Source of the DNA: Anaerolineae bacterium | GTDB taxonomy: Bacteria; Chloroflexota; Anaerolineae; JAFGEY01 | Length of the DNA: 33,376 nt | Reading direction: 5' to 3' | Assembly (NCBI GenBank): GCA_016931365.1 | Contig: JAFGEY010000446.1 | Coordinates: forward strand, 1-33,376 | In this document: positions 7,916 to 15,901 of the stretch, piece after piece | Layout: each line of letters starts with the position of its first letter | Position numbering within the stretch: position 1 is the first letter of the stretch | Made by a program: the position numbers and the translations under genes | The notes under the pieces: generated by a model | Databases searched by the model: none | Told to the model about the DNA's origin: nothing | The model's input: only the letters and a program-made list of their open reading frames with translations

Positions 7916-9631
7916 TTACGCCAAACGCCTTGCAATCTCGGCTTCGATGTCAAACATCTGTGTTGTATTCAAGTAAAGGGTGCTTTGTGGGGAAACAAGG
8001 TCTTGGAGAATTTCGATCACGCTGGCGATCTTGGCCGATTCGTGCTCCAGCGCATCGGCCAGAGCGGAATCGTTCAACTCGGCTCTCAGGGATCGCGCAA
8101 GGGTGAACAAAACCTGTAGAGGATTATTGATGTGATGGGAGAGGGTGACAACTGTATTATGAAGCGTTTGCGAAGCAATAGTTTCTCGCATAGCCTGGTG
8201 CAAACGTGCATTTTCGACGGCCATTGCCACAAATGCAGCAATCGAGCAGAGCAAAGATTCATCCTGTTCGGTGAATGGCCCAGGCTTGCCTTCGGCGTCT
8301 TCAAACTTGTTGATCACTTCGATCGCGCCGATGACCTGATTGGCAACGGCCAAGGGCACGCACAGCACAGACCGGGTCTTGAAATCGATCGCGTGGTCGA
8401 TGTGGGCATAAAAACGAGGATCGGCGGCCACGTCATTGATTCGCGCCGGCTGCCCGGTCTGGACAACCCAACCAATGATGCCTTCTCCGACCTGGAGTCG
8501 AAAAGGTGCCAGTTCTTCGGTGTCGCCACGTAAATTGATCTGAAAGACCAGTTCGTTGCTTTCTGAATCGAGCAAGGCCAGAGACCCGGCTTGAACGTGT
8601 AGAATCTGGTTGACGCTGCGTACGATCGCCTGCATCACTTTGTTCAAATCCAATGACGAAGTGACCATCTGCGCGGTCTGGTTGATCGTGGCTAGCTGGC
8701 TCGCCTGCTGACGGGAGGCTTCGTATAGCTGGGCGTTCTTGAGGGCAACCGCTGCATAGTCGGCCAACGTCGACAGCCGGTGCTGCGTTTCCAGCGTTGG
8801 TTTTTGCTGTTTGGGAAAAGCGGCGCCCATTACGCCGATAGTTCTTTCGCCCAGTTTGATCGGGATATACAAGATGACATCCGAGTAATGTCCCAGTTGC
8901 CCAACAAAATGGCTGCCATCTCGCAGATCTCGAACCCACAACGGCTGACCGCTTGTCATCGTTTGTTGGGCGTACCGATCCTCGATATGCTGATACAACA
9001 CCACTTGACGGGCGATATTCCACTGCACAGCTTCAAGGCTTAGGTTTTTTCCGTTTGGCTCGGGCAAGAATATGGCTACCGCCTGGGCCTGGCTCAGATA
9101 CGCGGCAGTCTCAGCAATCCGAACCAACGCCTTATCCCGCGTAACCAACGCGGCGACCGAGCGCCCAACAGCTTGCAAGACAGACAATTCGCGCATGCGT
9201 TCTCCGAGTAAGCGATTGGCGCGTTCCAGTTCAGCCAGCAGATGTTCCCGTTCACGCTGGATTTGTGTTTCTTGCAGCGCCCGTTTGACTGCTTTTTGTA
9301 ATTCCTGCACGGTAAACGGCTTTTGTAGATAATCGCGTACACCGAGCCGGAGCGCCTGTATGGCAATGTGTTCGGATCGTTGTGCGCTAACCAGAATCAC
9401 CGGCACCAGACTGTTCTGATCGCGGAGCGTCTGCAGCAGTTCCATGCCAGACATCCGGGGCAGGTTCAGATCGAGCAGGATCAGATTGGGGTCTTCCTGA
9501 AGCGCCATTTCCAGCCCGGTCTGGCCGTCCAGGGCGTGCAGCACCTCATAACGCGCATCGGTCAATATCTGTTTGATGATACGACCAATCTCAGCATCAT
9601 CTTCGACGATCAGAATGCGTTCTTGTGCCAT
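7916..9631 (-). CDS. Receiver-GAF-GAF protein with an orphan kinase dimerisation helix
   Basis: A 571-residue protein. Residues 5-120 form a receiver (acidic VEDD, Asp54 in LILLDLNLP, Lys in YLQKPF). A coiled coil near 125-160 leads into GAF domains at about 160-310 and 330-480. The end, about 490-545, matches the first helix of a HisKA domain (TLSHHINNPLQ, His499), but there is no N box, G box or any ATPase domain before the stop. It may serve as a phosphotransfer or dimerisation partner, or be a degenerate kinase. The ATG at 9631 lies four bases after the amidotransferase stop, and the receiver begins at once (MAQERILIVED), so the longer upstream reading is not used. The link to the amidoligase pair suggests joint control. 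Confidence 0.88.
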   Translation of the reverse strand: MAQERILIVEDDAEIGRIIKQILTDARYEVLHALDGQTGLEMALQEDPNLILLDLNLPRMSGMELLQTLRDQNSLVPVILVSAQRSEHIAIQALRLGVRDYLQKPFTVQELQKAVKRALQETQIQREREHLLAELERANRLLGERMRELSVLQAVGRSVAALVTRDKALVRIAETAAYLSQAQAVAIFLPEPNGKNLSLEAVQWNIARQVVLYQHIEDRYAQQTMTSGQPLWVRDLRDGSHFVGQLGHYSDVILYIPIKLGERTIGVMGAAFPKQQKPTLETQHRLSTLADYAAVALKNAQLYEASRQQASQLATINQTAQMVTSSLDLNKVMQAIVRSVNQILHVQAGSLALLDSESNELVFQINLRGDTEELAPFRLQVGEGIIGWVVQTGQPARINDVAADPRFYAHIDHAIDFKTRSVLCVPLAVANQVIGAIEVINKFEDAEGKPGPFTEQDESLLCSIAAFVAMAVENARLHQAMRETIASQTLHNTVVTLSHHINNPLQVLFTLARSLRAELNDSALADALEHESAKIASVIEILQDLVSPQSTLYLNTTQMFDIEAEIARRLA

Positions 9632-9635
9632 GTGC

Positions 9636-10409
9636 TCATCTGGTTTCCGACAGAGGCAGAGCCTGGATGGGGTCTTTGCCCTGTTTGGGCAATTCGCGCG
9701 CGTCAAAGAGATAGGCGTGCTGCGACGGTAGTGCTTCGGTTACGACCGCGCGCCCGAACGCTTTGCGCAAAAAAAGATAACGCGATGAAAAGCAAAGAAT
9801 TTGAAGCGGCGCGTAATAGTGCGCGCACAAGGGCATATCAGCTTTGATCGCCAGCAGCCGGCACGGCTCGCGCAGGTCGACAGAGAGCGTCGTAAAGCGG
9901 CCTTGCAACCGGCAGATGCGTTCTATCGCCGAACCCAGATATTTGCCGTTCAAGCGCGTTGGAGGAATCGTATCCAGCAGACGAAAAATAATCTCACTAT
10001 CCACCTGACCTTCTCTGGGCAATGACAGTTCAAAAAACAGGTCATCATCGTTGGCGATATGTCCGTTGTGAATGCCAATCACTTGCCCGGTATGTAAAGG
10101 ATGATTGTTGGCATTCTCCTCAGGCGCGCCCTTGGTTGGCATGCGGGTATGTCCGAGTAAACAAGTTGTTTCTGGTCCGATGGCGTCAAGGATCACCCGG
10201 TAAGGACCCATTTCGACCAACTGTGAGGCCGGAAGCGGTTTTTTGAACAGCCGGAACGTCCCATCGCGCTGAAACAAAGCCACGCCGGCGGCCTCACGCC
10301 CCCGTTCCTGGTTAAAGACAAAGGTCTGGGTGAACAACTGCCGAATTTCCTGCCATTCGGCGTCCGTGCGCTCAGTTGGAAACAGGAGCATCCCTGCCAA
10401 ACCACACAT
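9636..10409 (-). CDS. Class II glutamine amidotransferase
   Basis: A 257-residue protein of the Ntn-hydrolase amidotransferase family. After removal of Met1 the nucleophile would be Cys2 (MCGLAG). Other family motifs are GHTRMPTKG near 86-94, NHPL near 102, IHNGHIAN near 113-120 and VDSE near 136. Such domains hydrolyse glutamine and pass ammonia to a synthetase partner. No second catalytic domain is fused here, so the partner is probably the amidoligase encoded 11 bases upstream. The ATG at 10409 is required by the N-terminal cysteine and has AAGGA six bases before it. The final about 90 residues are less conserved. It could be a general GAT-II protein of unknown acceptor rather than a purine or asparagine enzyme, which would be much longer. 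Confidence 0.85.
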   Translation of the reverse strand: MCGLAGMLLFPTERTDAEWQEIRQLFTQTFVFNQERGREAAGVALFQRDGTFRLFKKPLPASQLVEMGPYRVILDAIGPETTCLLGHTRMPTKGAPEENANNHPLHTGQVIGIHNGHIANDDDLFFELSLPREGQVDSEIIFRLLDTIPPTRLNGKYLGSAIERICRLQGRFTTLSVDLREPCRLLAIKADMPLCAHYYAPLQILCFSSRYLFLRKAFGRAVVTEALPSQHAYLFDARELPKQGKDPIQALPLSETR

Positions 10410-10420
10410 CGACAATCCTT

Positions 10421-11710
10421 TCAACGGACGAGAACGACGGTGCCCAAATTGCTGTCCCAGCGCGTGCCGCGCAGTCGATCCAACTGCGTCAGACGCTTGT
10501 CCAGTTCTTGAGGGGTCAGGAACAGCTCACGGGCTACCGTCCACTTCCAGACTTCGAACTCGGGACAGCCAGTCAGCTCTGCCAGCTCGATACAGCGCAT
10601 CAGGCGTTGGTCGGTCTTGTCCAGGTCCCCGATTTCGGTCTCGGCGCGCTCGGCAAGCAGCGCGTCGATTTCGGGCCAGTCGCGCCCGCTGGCCCGCAGC
10701 AGCGAAATCGGGGTTTCAGCCAGCAGGCTCAGCACTTCGAAGGATGGGTTGTGCTCGAAACGGTCAAAGACCGGTTTGACCAATTCCAGCAGTTCCTGAC
10801 AGCCCACTCGCAGCTCCTCAATCACTTGGGGCGTAACCCGGCTGGTATCGCTTGTGGCCAGCGCGCCGTCGTTGTTGCTGAGCATATCCAGCAGTTCGAT
10901 CTTGCGCCGCCACGGTCCGATGCGCCCCACGTGGATCACGCCGTACTGACTCATCTCGACAGCTTTGAGGACGATGGCCAAAAAGAGAAAGGTTTTGGCC
11001 GTGATCGATATCGGCGACAGGTCGGCATCGCAAAAGCGAAATTCGAGGTGAAAGCCGCTCACCGCACCCCGCTCGTCAAATTGAATGTGTTGCAAGTTGA
11101 GAAAATTCTGATGTTCAGGCACGATTTTCGAGTCGTGCAAGTGCTGCCAGACCTCGCGCATCGACATCGAACCGGGGCTGAGTTTGACCATTTCCAGGTG
11201 GCTGTTGTGGTTGCGTCGCCGGCACAGCCCGCTCAGGCAGTCGCCACCGCTGGTCAGGAAACGCAGCTCGGGCGCGTAGCGCCGGGTCAGGTTCCAGGCG
11301 TTGGCCAGGATGATCTCGGGCACCGGTTCGCCCAAGCCGACGGTCAGCAGATGGTAGTGCAAGCCGCAGGTGGGGCGCGTGCGGATACCTGTTGGCAGCA
11401 AAGCAAAAATGTCGCGATACTGCTGCAATAGGGCAGTATAATAAGGCTGGCGGCCGATGATCTGCACTTCGATGCCGCAGTGTTCGCTGATCACATCGAG
11501 TACACCGTACTGTCCCAGGTTGTTCAAGTCTCGGGAAGGTTCGAGCGCAGCGATCAATTGAGGCATAAACTCACTTTTGCGCGCCCCCTTTGGCATAGCA
11601 AATTCCAGCTCGGTGCCGATCTTGATCGTGCGGTAGAGCAAATCCTTCCAGTACAATGCCTGTTCGTGGTTCAACGCATCGTCGCGGCGGAAAAGAATCG
11701 GTTCTTTCAT
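10421..11710 (-). CDS. Amidoligase (carboxylate-amine ligase, GCS-like fold)
   Basis: A 429-residue protein resembling the amidoligase branch of the glutamine synthetase/gamma-glutamylcysteine ligase fold. Visible motifs are IGTELEF (residues 31-37, the metal-binding GxExEF signature), CGLHYHL (115-121) and HLEFRFCDADLSP (221-233) with an arginine in the usual place. Members join a carboxylate to an amine using ATP. The gene is directly followed by a class II amidotransferase, the pairing expected if glutamine supplies the amine. The C-terminal 130 residues are helical and do not match a domain I know. GAGGAAAG precedes the ATG by a few bases. The substrate is unknown; peptide tagging, a small amide metabolite or a cell-wall modification are all possible. 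Confidence 0.8.
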   Translation of the reverse strand: MKEPILFRRDDALNHEQALYWKDLLYRTIKIGTELEFAMPKGARKSEFMPQLIAALEPSRDLNNLGQYGVLDVISEHCGIEVQIIGRQPYYTALLQQYRDIFALLPTGIRTRPTCGLHYHLLTVGLGEPVPEIILANAWNLTRRYAPELRFLTSGGDCLSGLCRRRNHNSHLEMVKLSPGSMSMREVWQHLHDSKIVPEHQNFLNLQHIQFDERGAVSGFHLEFRFCDADLSPISITAKTFLFLAIVLKAVEMSQYGVIHVGRIGPWRRKIELLDMLSNNDGALATSDTSRVTPQVIEELRVGCQELLELVKPVFDRFEHNPSFEVLSLLAETPISLLRASGRDWPEIDALLAERAETEIGDLDKTDQRLMRCIELAELTGCPEFEVWKWTVARELFLTPQELDKRLTQLDRLRGTRWDSNLGTVVLVR

Positions 11711-11753
11711 CGCCCTTTCCTCGGGTAAACTGTCAGACGGCCAGCTATTTGAA

Positions 11754-11791
11754 AGCCCGGTTTAGACCTATCTTGAGACGTAAACCGGGCT
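11754..11791 (-). terminator. Hairpin downstream of the carbonic anhydrase gene
   Basis: AGCCCGGTTTA (11754-11764) pairs perfectly with TAAACCGGGCT (11781-11791) around a 16-base loop. On the minus strand the stem is followed by TTTC, a weak U tract. It lies 14 bases after the carbonic anhydrase stop and before the amidoligase gene, so it probably ends the former. Confidence 0.55.
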
Positions 11792-11805
11792 CTCACAATG
11801 CATCG

Positions 11806-12426
11806 CTAGCCACGCGAATTGTAACCGTCGGCCAGGTGGACATTGACGTGAACCACACCCTTGTTCAGGTTTTTGAACACATAGTCGTCGGTCACAATCG
11901 GCAGCGCGTCGGCGTCGGCCTGTGTCTTGATCACCGAGCCGGCCGGCACGTAGCGCCCATCAGCGACGGTGACACCCAGCACCAGGCACTTGGGTTCGAT
12001 CACGCAGCCGCGCCCTACCCGCGCTTTGAAAACCAGCGACTGCATGCCGACAAAACTGTCGTCGCCAACCGCCGCCGGGCCGTGAACCTGCGCCTGATGG
12101 GCCATCGAGACGCGGCAGCCGATATGCACCGCGTATTTTTTGCCTTCAACCTCGATCAGGTTTTTCTCCACCGGCTCGCCGTGCTCCCAGGTCTCCAGCG
12201 CGTGCAGCACCACGCCGTCTTGCACATTGGCTTCATCGCCCACCCAGATCGGCTGGCCTTCGTCGCCGCGCACCGAGGCTCCAGGCGAGACCATCACGCG
12301 CTTGCCGATATGTACCGCGCCGATCACTGCTGCCAGCGGGTGGACATAGGCCGTCGGATCAATGTCTGGTTCGGAAACCTGTGGGCTGAACGACGTTTGG
12401 ACATTGGGATGAATGTTGTTGCTCAC
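11806..12426 (-). CDS. cam: Gamma-class carbonic anhydrase, Cam type
   Basis: A 206-residue left-handed beta-helix enzyme that interconverts CO2 and bicarbonate. The active-site set of Methanosarcina Cam can be placed: Arg53 and Asp55 in VRGDEG, Gln69 in NVQDG, metal ligands His75, His110 (SMAHQ) and His115 (QVHGP), and the acidic-loop Glu78 in HALE, matching the Cam proton-shuttle glutamate. The C-terminal helix VVHVNVHLADGY also follows Cam. There is no signal peptide, unlike the methanogen prototype, so it is probably cytoplasmic. The start is GTG at 12426 with a perfect AGGAGG five bases upstream. It sits alone between two hairpins, so it may depend partly on read-through from the Roadblock operon. 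Confidence 0.93.
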   Translation of the reverse strand: MSNNIHPNVQTSFSPQVSEPDIDPTAYVHPLAAVIGAVHIGKRVMVSPGASVRGDEGQPIWVGDEANVQDGVVLHALETWEHGEPVEKNLIEVEGKKYAVHIGCRVSMAHQAQVHGPAAVGDDSFVGMQSLVFKARVGRGCVIEPKCLVLGVTVADGRYVPAGSVIKTQADADALPIVTDDYVFKNLNKGVVHVNVHLADGYNSRG

Positions 12427-12454
12427 TTGAACCTCCTGAATGTTGTGTGATTGG

Positions 12455-12489
12455 TAGAAACCAGGGTTTTGACAAAACCCTGGTTTCTA
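12455..12489 (-). terminator. 17-bp perfect inverted repeat after the Roadblock operon
   Basis: TAGAAACCAGGGTTTTG (12455-12471) and its exact complement (12473-12489) are separated by one base. This gives a very stable hairpin 19 bases after the stop of the V4R-like gene and 28 bases before the carbonic anhydrase start. There is no run of T after the stem, so it may be a weak terminator, a 3'-end stabiliser or both. Confidence 0.6.
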
Positions 12490-12508
12490 TGCTGGTTGGT
12501 GCAGCACC

Positions 12509-12979
12509 CTAGATCACTTCAAACGTGATGATCGACCCACCTGCCTCATGCCATCTTTCGATCTTGGTTCGCGCCTTGATGCCCATGCGGTCAAAAACGG
12601 CGTCAGCGACGCACAAAAAGGGGCAGATAAAGGGCGTGCCGACCCCGGCCGCTTCCAGATCGTCGGTCAGTTTGCGGTTGGCGCAGGTATGCACCTTCAT
12701 TTGCAGTATGTCGCCATCGGCGACCACATCAACGGATTTGGCAAAACCGAACTCGTCGACCATCAGCCGACCTACTTCTTGCAATACATTTTCCGGCGAC
12801 TCGCCGGCGATTTCGAGGCCCATCTCTTTTTCCAGAACGGGCAGGATTTCGTCGCCGATCTCGTGGCTCAAGCCTCGCGCGCCATCGCCCATCAAATCCC
12901 AGATTCCGGTTGTGACGCCAAACAGGGTCAGGCGGGCCAGGCGGAGCATATTCTGTTTCTTTTCTTCTTCAGAAGCCAT
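12509..12979 (-). CDS. V4R-like cysteine-containing protein (uncertain)
   Basis: A 156-residue soluble protein. The overall pattern of a helical N-terminus, then VVADGDILQMKVHTCANRK, then FICPFLCVADAVFDRMG recalls V4R-type (4-vinyl reductase) small-molecule-binding domains, but I cannot make the match firm. Three cysteines (CANRK, then CPFLC) could bind a metal or a reactive ligand. It is the last gene of the Roadblock/GTPase run, 52 bases after the DUF4388-Roadblock gene, and has GGAG six bases before its ATG. The context suggests an input module for the same switch. It may instead belong to an unrelated hydrolase-like family. Confidence 0.45.
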   Translation of the reverse strand: MASEEEKKQNMLRLARLTLFGVTTGIWDLMGDGARGLSHEIGDEILPVLEKEMGLEIAGESPENVLQEVGRLMVDEFGFAKSVDVVADGDILQMKVHTCANRKLTDDLEAAGVGTPFICPFLCVADAVFDRMGIKARTKIERWHEAGGSIITFEVI

Positions 12980-13031
12980 TGTACTCTCCTTTTCAGAAAA
13001 TCAGGTTTGGAATCGTATCTTGATGAGCCAG

Positions 13032-13883
13032 TTAGGTCATCGTTTCGGCCACGTCGGCGGCGATGTCGCGCATTTCCAACAAGGCCATACCCAGGTTCAC
13101 GCCCGGCTCGGTCAACCCGAGCACCATCGCTTGAGGTCCTGCTGAACTGACAACGACCCAGCCGTCTTTGCCCTCCAAAATGGCGACCTTGAAATCGCCG
13201 CACTTGAGGTTGCCCAGCGCGCGTTTGCTCAAGCCGACCAGCGCCGCGCCCTCTGCGCCGACGCGGGTCGCATCGTGCCCGCCAATCGGCAGGTTTGAAG
13301 AGAGCACCAGACCGTCTGTGCCGACGACGACCGCGCCGTGAATATCGGCCGAGTCGCGCAGAAGGCCTTCAAGGTGTTCGGTTAGAACTTCACTTCGTCT
13401 CTTTACCATTTGTTTGCCCTCCTTTGGCATTACACTCTCGCTTGTATCTGCGAGTGGTTCTGATCGCGTTTCCAATGCATCGGCGATCAATTGTTCTACA
13501 TCTCGAATGGAATGTTCGAGAATATCTTGTTCGTCATTTTCTAGCCAGCCTTCGAGGTTGATCTCAGCCCGAGGATCATCTTCGTCGATCATCCGCATTC
13601 CTTCCAGGACCAGGTTCGACCAGGGTGTGCTGACCGTTCGCAGCGGTGTGGACACTCCCATTTCCAATTCAAACTGCCCTTCTTCCCAAGTCAAAAGCTC
13701 ATAAACAGCCTCCTCTCCTTGTTGTTGGCCCAACTTGATGTGGACGATCTGGCCTTCATCGAAAAACAAGTTTGCCTCTTGGTTTGCAGTCCATACCCTG
13801 AGTCGGCTCTGGTTGCATTCAGTGCAGTTAATTGATATCAAAGTTGTCAACGGAATGTCCTGCAGTTTGCCATTTACGGCCAT
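13032..13883 (-). CDS. DUF4388-Roadblock/LC7 protein
   Basis: A 283-residue two-domain protein. Residues about 3-105 match the DUF4388 (PatA N-terminal-like) domain: LQDIPLTTLISI, LFFDEGQIVHIKLG, GEEAVYELLTWEEGQFEL. An acidic linker leads to a Roadblock/LC7 domain at about 165-280 (HGAVVVGTDGLVLSSN, GAEGAALVGLSKRAL, GWVVVSSAGP). Roadblock domains dimerise and in MglB act on the MglA GTPase. This gene is two genes downstream of the MglA-like gene in the same run, so it is a candidate regulator. GGGAG lies six bases before the ATG. It is preceded by a diverged Roadblock gene, repeating the pair order seen upstream of the GTPase. Confidence 0.85.
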   Translation of the reverse strand: MAVNGKLQDIPLTTLISINCTECNQSRLRVWTANQEANLFFDEGQIVHIKLGQQQGEEAVYELLTWEEGQFELEMGVSTPLRTVSTPWSNLVLEGMRMIDEDDPRAEINLEGWLENDEQDILEHSIRDVEQLIADALETRSEPLADTSESVMPKEGKQMVKRRSEVLTEHLEGLLRDSADIHGAVVVGTDGLVLSSNLPIGGHDATRVGAEGAALVGLSKRALGNLKCGDFKVAILEGKDGWVVVSSAGPQAMVLGLTEPGVNLGMALLEMRDIAADVAETMT

Positions 13884-13912
13884 TTCGCGCTCCCTGCGGC
13901 GAACAACTTGTG

Positions 13913-14326
13913 TTAGCGAATATATCTTGCTTTATGAACCCTCCAGACTTGCTCAAGCACTTGCAAGGCCTGGTTGGTAACTTGGCGGTAGTCGCTTTGT
14001 GGTGTGACCAAGACAATCAAGATCAACTCTTGGACGCCGATTTTCACGCTGCGGGCAACCAGTCGATGCTGCCCGCCAAAGGCGATGCTGATTTCATCGA
14101 TCGGCGCCCACTTCATTTTGTGCTGAAAGTGTTGGGCCATTTTGCGCAAGCGCGTAACCAGCCCGGCCAGTTCATCTTGATCCAGGTCCAGGTTGGGGGC
14201 CACAGATGCGATGTGCAAGCCCTCGCCGCTGGCCAGAAAAGCGGCTCTGATATGCTCAACCTGACACAATTTATCCAGCACATATTGCAAGAGTTTCCAG
14301 CGCGAAATTTGTTTTGGTTGCGTCAT
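13913..14326 (-). CDS. Diverged Roadblock-like protein, copy 2
   Basis: A 137-residue protein with a weak Roadblock/LC7 pattern: FLASGEGLHIASVAPN, then IDEISIAFGG and RLVARSVKIG, ending YRQVTNQALQVLEQV. It is a clear paralogue of the protein encoded at 15446-15871, which shares the IDEI-x-IA, RLV-x-R and NQALQ positions. The ATG at 14326 lies 13 bases past the GTPase stop and has GAGG eight bases upstream; the longer reading would run back into the GTPase gene. It probably forms a homodimer or pairs with one of the classical Roadblock proteins beside it (inference). Confidence 0.7.
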   Translation of the reverse strand: MTQPKQISRWKLLQYVLDKLCQVEHIRAAFLASGEGLHIASVAPNLDLDQDELAGLVTRLRKMAQHFQHKMKWAPIDEISIAFGGQHRLVARSVKIGVQELILIVLVTPQSDYRQVTNQALQVLEQVWRVHKARYIR

Positions 14327-14339
14327 TTGTTCTGCCTCT

Positions 14340-14927
14340 TTAGACGCCTTGTTGAATCTGCGAAACCACGCGACCAATGATCGCCTTGAGTGTGTCAAAT
14401 ACGCCTTTCCCCTGGATGGCGACTGTTTCAAAACAAGGAATTGTGTCGTTGAGCTTTAAGCGCTGCTTGAATTCGCTGACCGGCGTCAAGCCGGGCAAAT
14501 CTCGCTTGTTGAACTGAATAACCAACGGGACTTGCGCCGGCATGTACCCCAACTCGAGCAAATGGTTGAGCATATCTTTAAAAGAGATCAGGTTGTCTCG
14601 CAGCCGTTCCGACTGCGAATCGGCGACAAAGACCACGCCGTCTGCGCCCTGAAGGACAAGCTTGCGCGTAGCTGCGTAATAGGTTTGACCGGGTACCGTG
14701 TACAGGTTGAATCGCGGCTTGAGTCCCTGGACTTTGCCCAATTCGAGCTGCAAAAAGTCAAAATACAGCGTGCGGTCTTCGCGCGTTTTGAGTGAGACAA
14801 GGTCTCCCCGCAATTTAGGGTTCGTGCGACTGTGGATCCACTCCAGGTTGGTTGTCTTGCCGCTCAACGCCGGCCCGTAATAGACAATTTTGAGTTGTAT
14901 TTCTTTGAGCTTGCGGTTGATAAACAT
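14340..14927 (-). CDS. mglA: MglA-like small Ras-type GTPase
   Basis: A 195-residue GTPase. The phosphate loop is GPALSGKT (18-25), the G3 region reads TVPGQ (77-81), as in bacterial MglA rather than DxxG of Ras, and the G4 motif is NKRD (140-143). In Myxococcus MglA sets cell polarity and motility and its GTP state is controlled by the Roadblock protein MglB. Here the MglB-like gene ends only 16 bases upstream and several other Roadblock genes surround it, so the locus has the parts of a GTPase switch. GGAG precedes the ATG at 14927. No gliding or pilus genes are in view, so the output is unknown. Confidence 0.92.
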   Translation of the reverse strand: MFINRKLKEIQLKIVYYGPALSGKTTNLEWIHSRTNPKLRGDLVSLKTREDRTLYFDFLQLELGKVQGLKPRFNLYTVPGQTYYAATRKLVLQGADGVVFVADSQSERLRDNLISFKDMLNHLLELGYMPAQVPLVIQFNKRDLPGLTPVSEFKQRLKLNDTIPCFETVAIQGKGVFDTLKAIIGRVVSQIQQGV

Positions 14928-14943
14928 CGCCTCTCTCCTGCGC

Positions 14944-15456
14944 TCACTCGGCTTGCCAGTCTTCAGACAGTGAAGCATCCAGTTTTTCAAAGAACTGTGA
15001 ATCAAAACCGTCCAGTTCGGCGCGTTCGGCGCTGTTTTGCGCGCCAGGTGTTTTGGACTGCGCAATGATCTTGATCAGGTCAGCGACGACTTCTTTGGTA
15101 AACAAGCGCACCATCCCGATCGGCGTCTGTGTTTCAAAGACCGTGATCAAGAGCATCTCTTCGCCAACATCGGAAAGATAGACACTGTTGCGCAAGCCTT
15201 CGTGCAACACCATCCGAAACCGCGCTTGCTCGCCAACCAGATTGGCCATTTCTTTGGTCGCTGCAATTTCTCCCGCCGCCAGCGCCGACAGCACTGCCGT
15301 ATTCATCTGATCTGATGCGCCCAGACCGCTGATCAACTGCCCGGTGATGTCGGCCAACAAAACGCAGCGGGCATCCGTTTCCCAATGCAGGTGTTCCAGG
15401 CACTTGTCGATCGCTTCGATCTGCTCTTCTGACAGGTCAATCGGTTTAGGCAACAT
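14944..15456 (-). CDS. MglB-like Roadblock/LC7 protein
   Basis: A 170-residue protein with a classical Roadblock domain at about 25-125: CVLLADITGQLISGLG, AAGEIAATKEMANLVG and VYLSDVGEEMLLITVF. The position immediately upstream of the MglA-like GTPase gene is that of MglB, the GTPase-activating partner. A charged tail of about 45 residues follows. It overlaps the preceding diverged Roadblock gene by 11 bases, which implies coupled translation and probably a fixed ratio of the two products. AAGGAG lies nine bases before the ATG. Confidence 0.85.
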   Translation of the reverse strand: MLPKPIDLSEEQIEAIDKCLEHLHWETDARCVLLADITGQLISGLGASDQMNTAVLSALAAGEIAATKEMANLVGEQARFRMVLHEGLRNSVYLSDVGEEMLLITVFETQTPIGMVRLFTKEVVADLIKIIAQSKTPGAQNSAERAELDGFDSQFFEKLDASLSEDWQAE

Positions 15457-15871
15457 CTGCTTCGTCTCCTTGATGAGCGGCGTAGTATGGCATCTTGGAC
15501 AAAAGCGAGTCGATAATTTGAAGCGCCTGGTTCATTACCCGGCGGTATCGCTGGTATTTGGGAACCAGAACGACCAGACTCAACATTTGTTGATCGATAT
15601 TGGCTGTGCGACAGACCAACCTGTCTCCATATTCGTCGGCAATGGCAATCTCGTCGATTTTCGGCCAGGCGAGTTGGGATTTGACCTGATCGAGTGTTCG
15701 ATTCAACAATGCAACAGCGGCGGAATAACGTTCTGGTGACTCTGCTTTCTGGCAAGTCCAAGCGATAGGCAAACCATCACGGTCAGCCAGAACCGAGATC
15801 TTGAAATTGCCCAGTTGATTCATGATTGCTAATTGCTTTTGAACGAGATCGAGACTGGTTTGATGGTTCAT
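15446..15871 (-). CDS. Diverged Roadblock-like protein, copy 1
   Basis: A 141-residue protein with a weak Roadblock pattern (ISVLADRDGLPIAWT, then WPKIDEIAIADEYG, RLVCRTANID, YRRVMNQALQIIDS). It is the paralogue of the protein at 13913-14326. Each of these two diverged genes stands directly before a classical Roadblock gene, which suggests that the pairs work as heterodimers (inference). The ATG at 15871 has GGAG seven bases upstream. Its end overlaps the MglB-like gene by 11 bases. Confidence 0.7.
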   Translation of the reverse strand: MNHQTSLDLVQKQLAIMNQLGNFKISVLADRDGLPIAWTCQKAESPERYSAAVALLNRTLDQVKSQLAWPKIDEIAIADEYGDRLVCRTANIDQQMLSLVVLVPKYQRYRRVMNQALQIIDSLLSKMPYYAAHQGDEADVA

Positions 15872-15901
15872 AAAATGACTCCAGGCATTTTTGTCGTGTG
15901 A

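Noticed and set aside
10376..11431. Plus-strand open stretch of 351 codons
   Set aside because: It lies opposite the amidoligase gene, whose motifs are clear. The plus-strand product is glutamine- and histidine-rich without a known pattern, typical of a shadow.
14928..15065. Longer N-terminus for the MglA-like GTPase
   Set aside because: It overlaps the MglB-like gene, while the ATG at 14927 has a good ribosome site and matches the usual MglA start.
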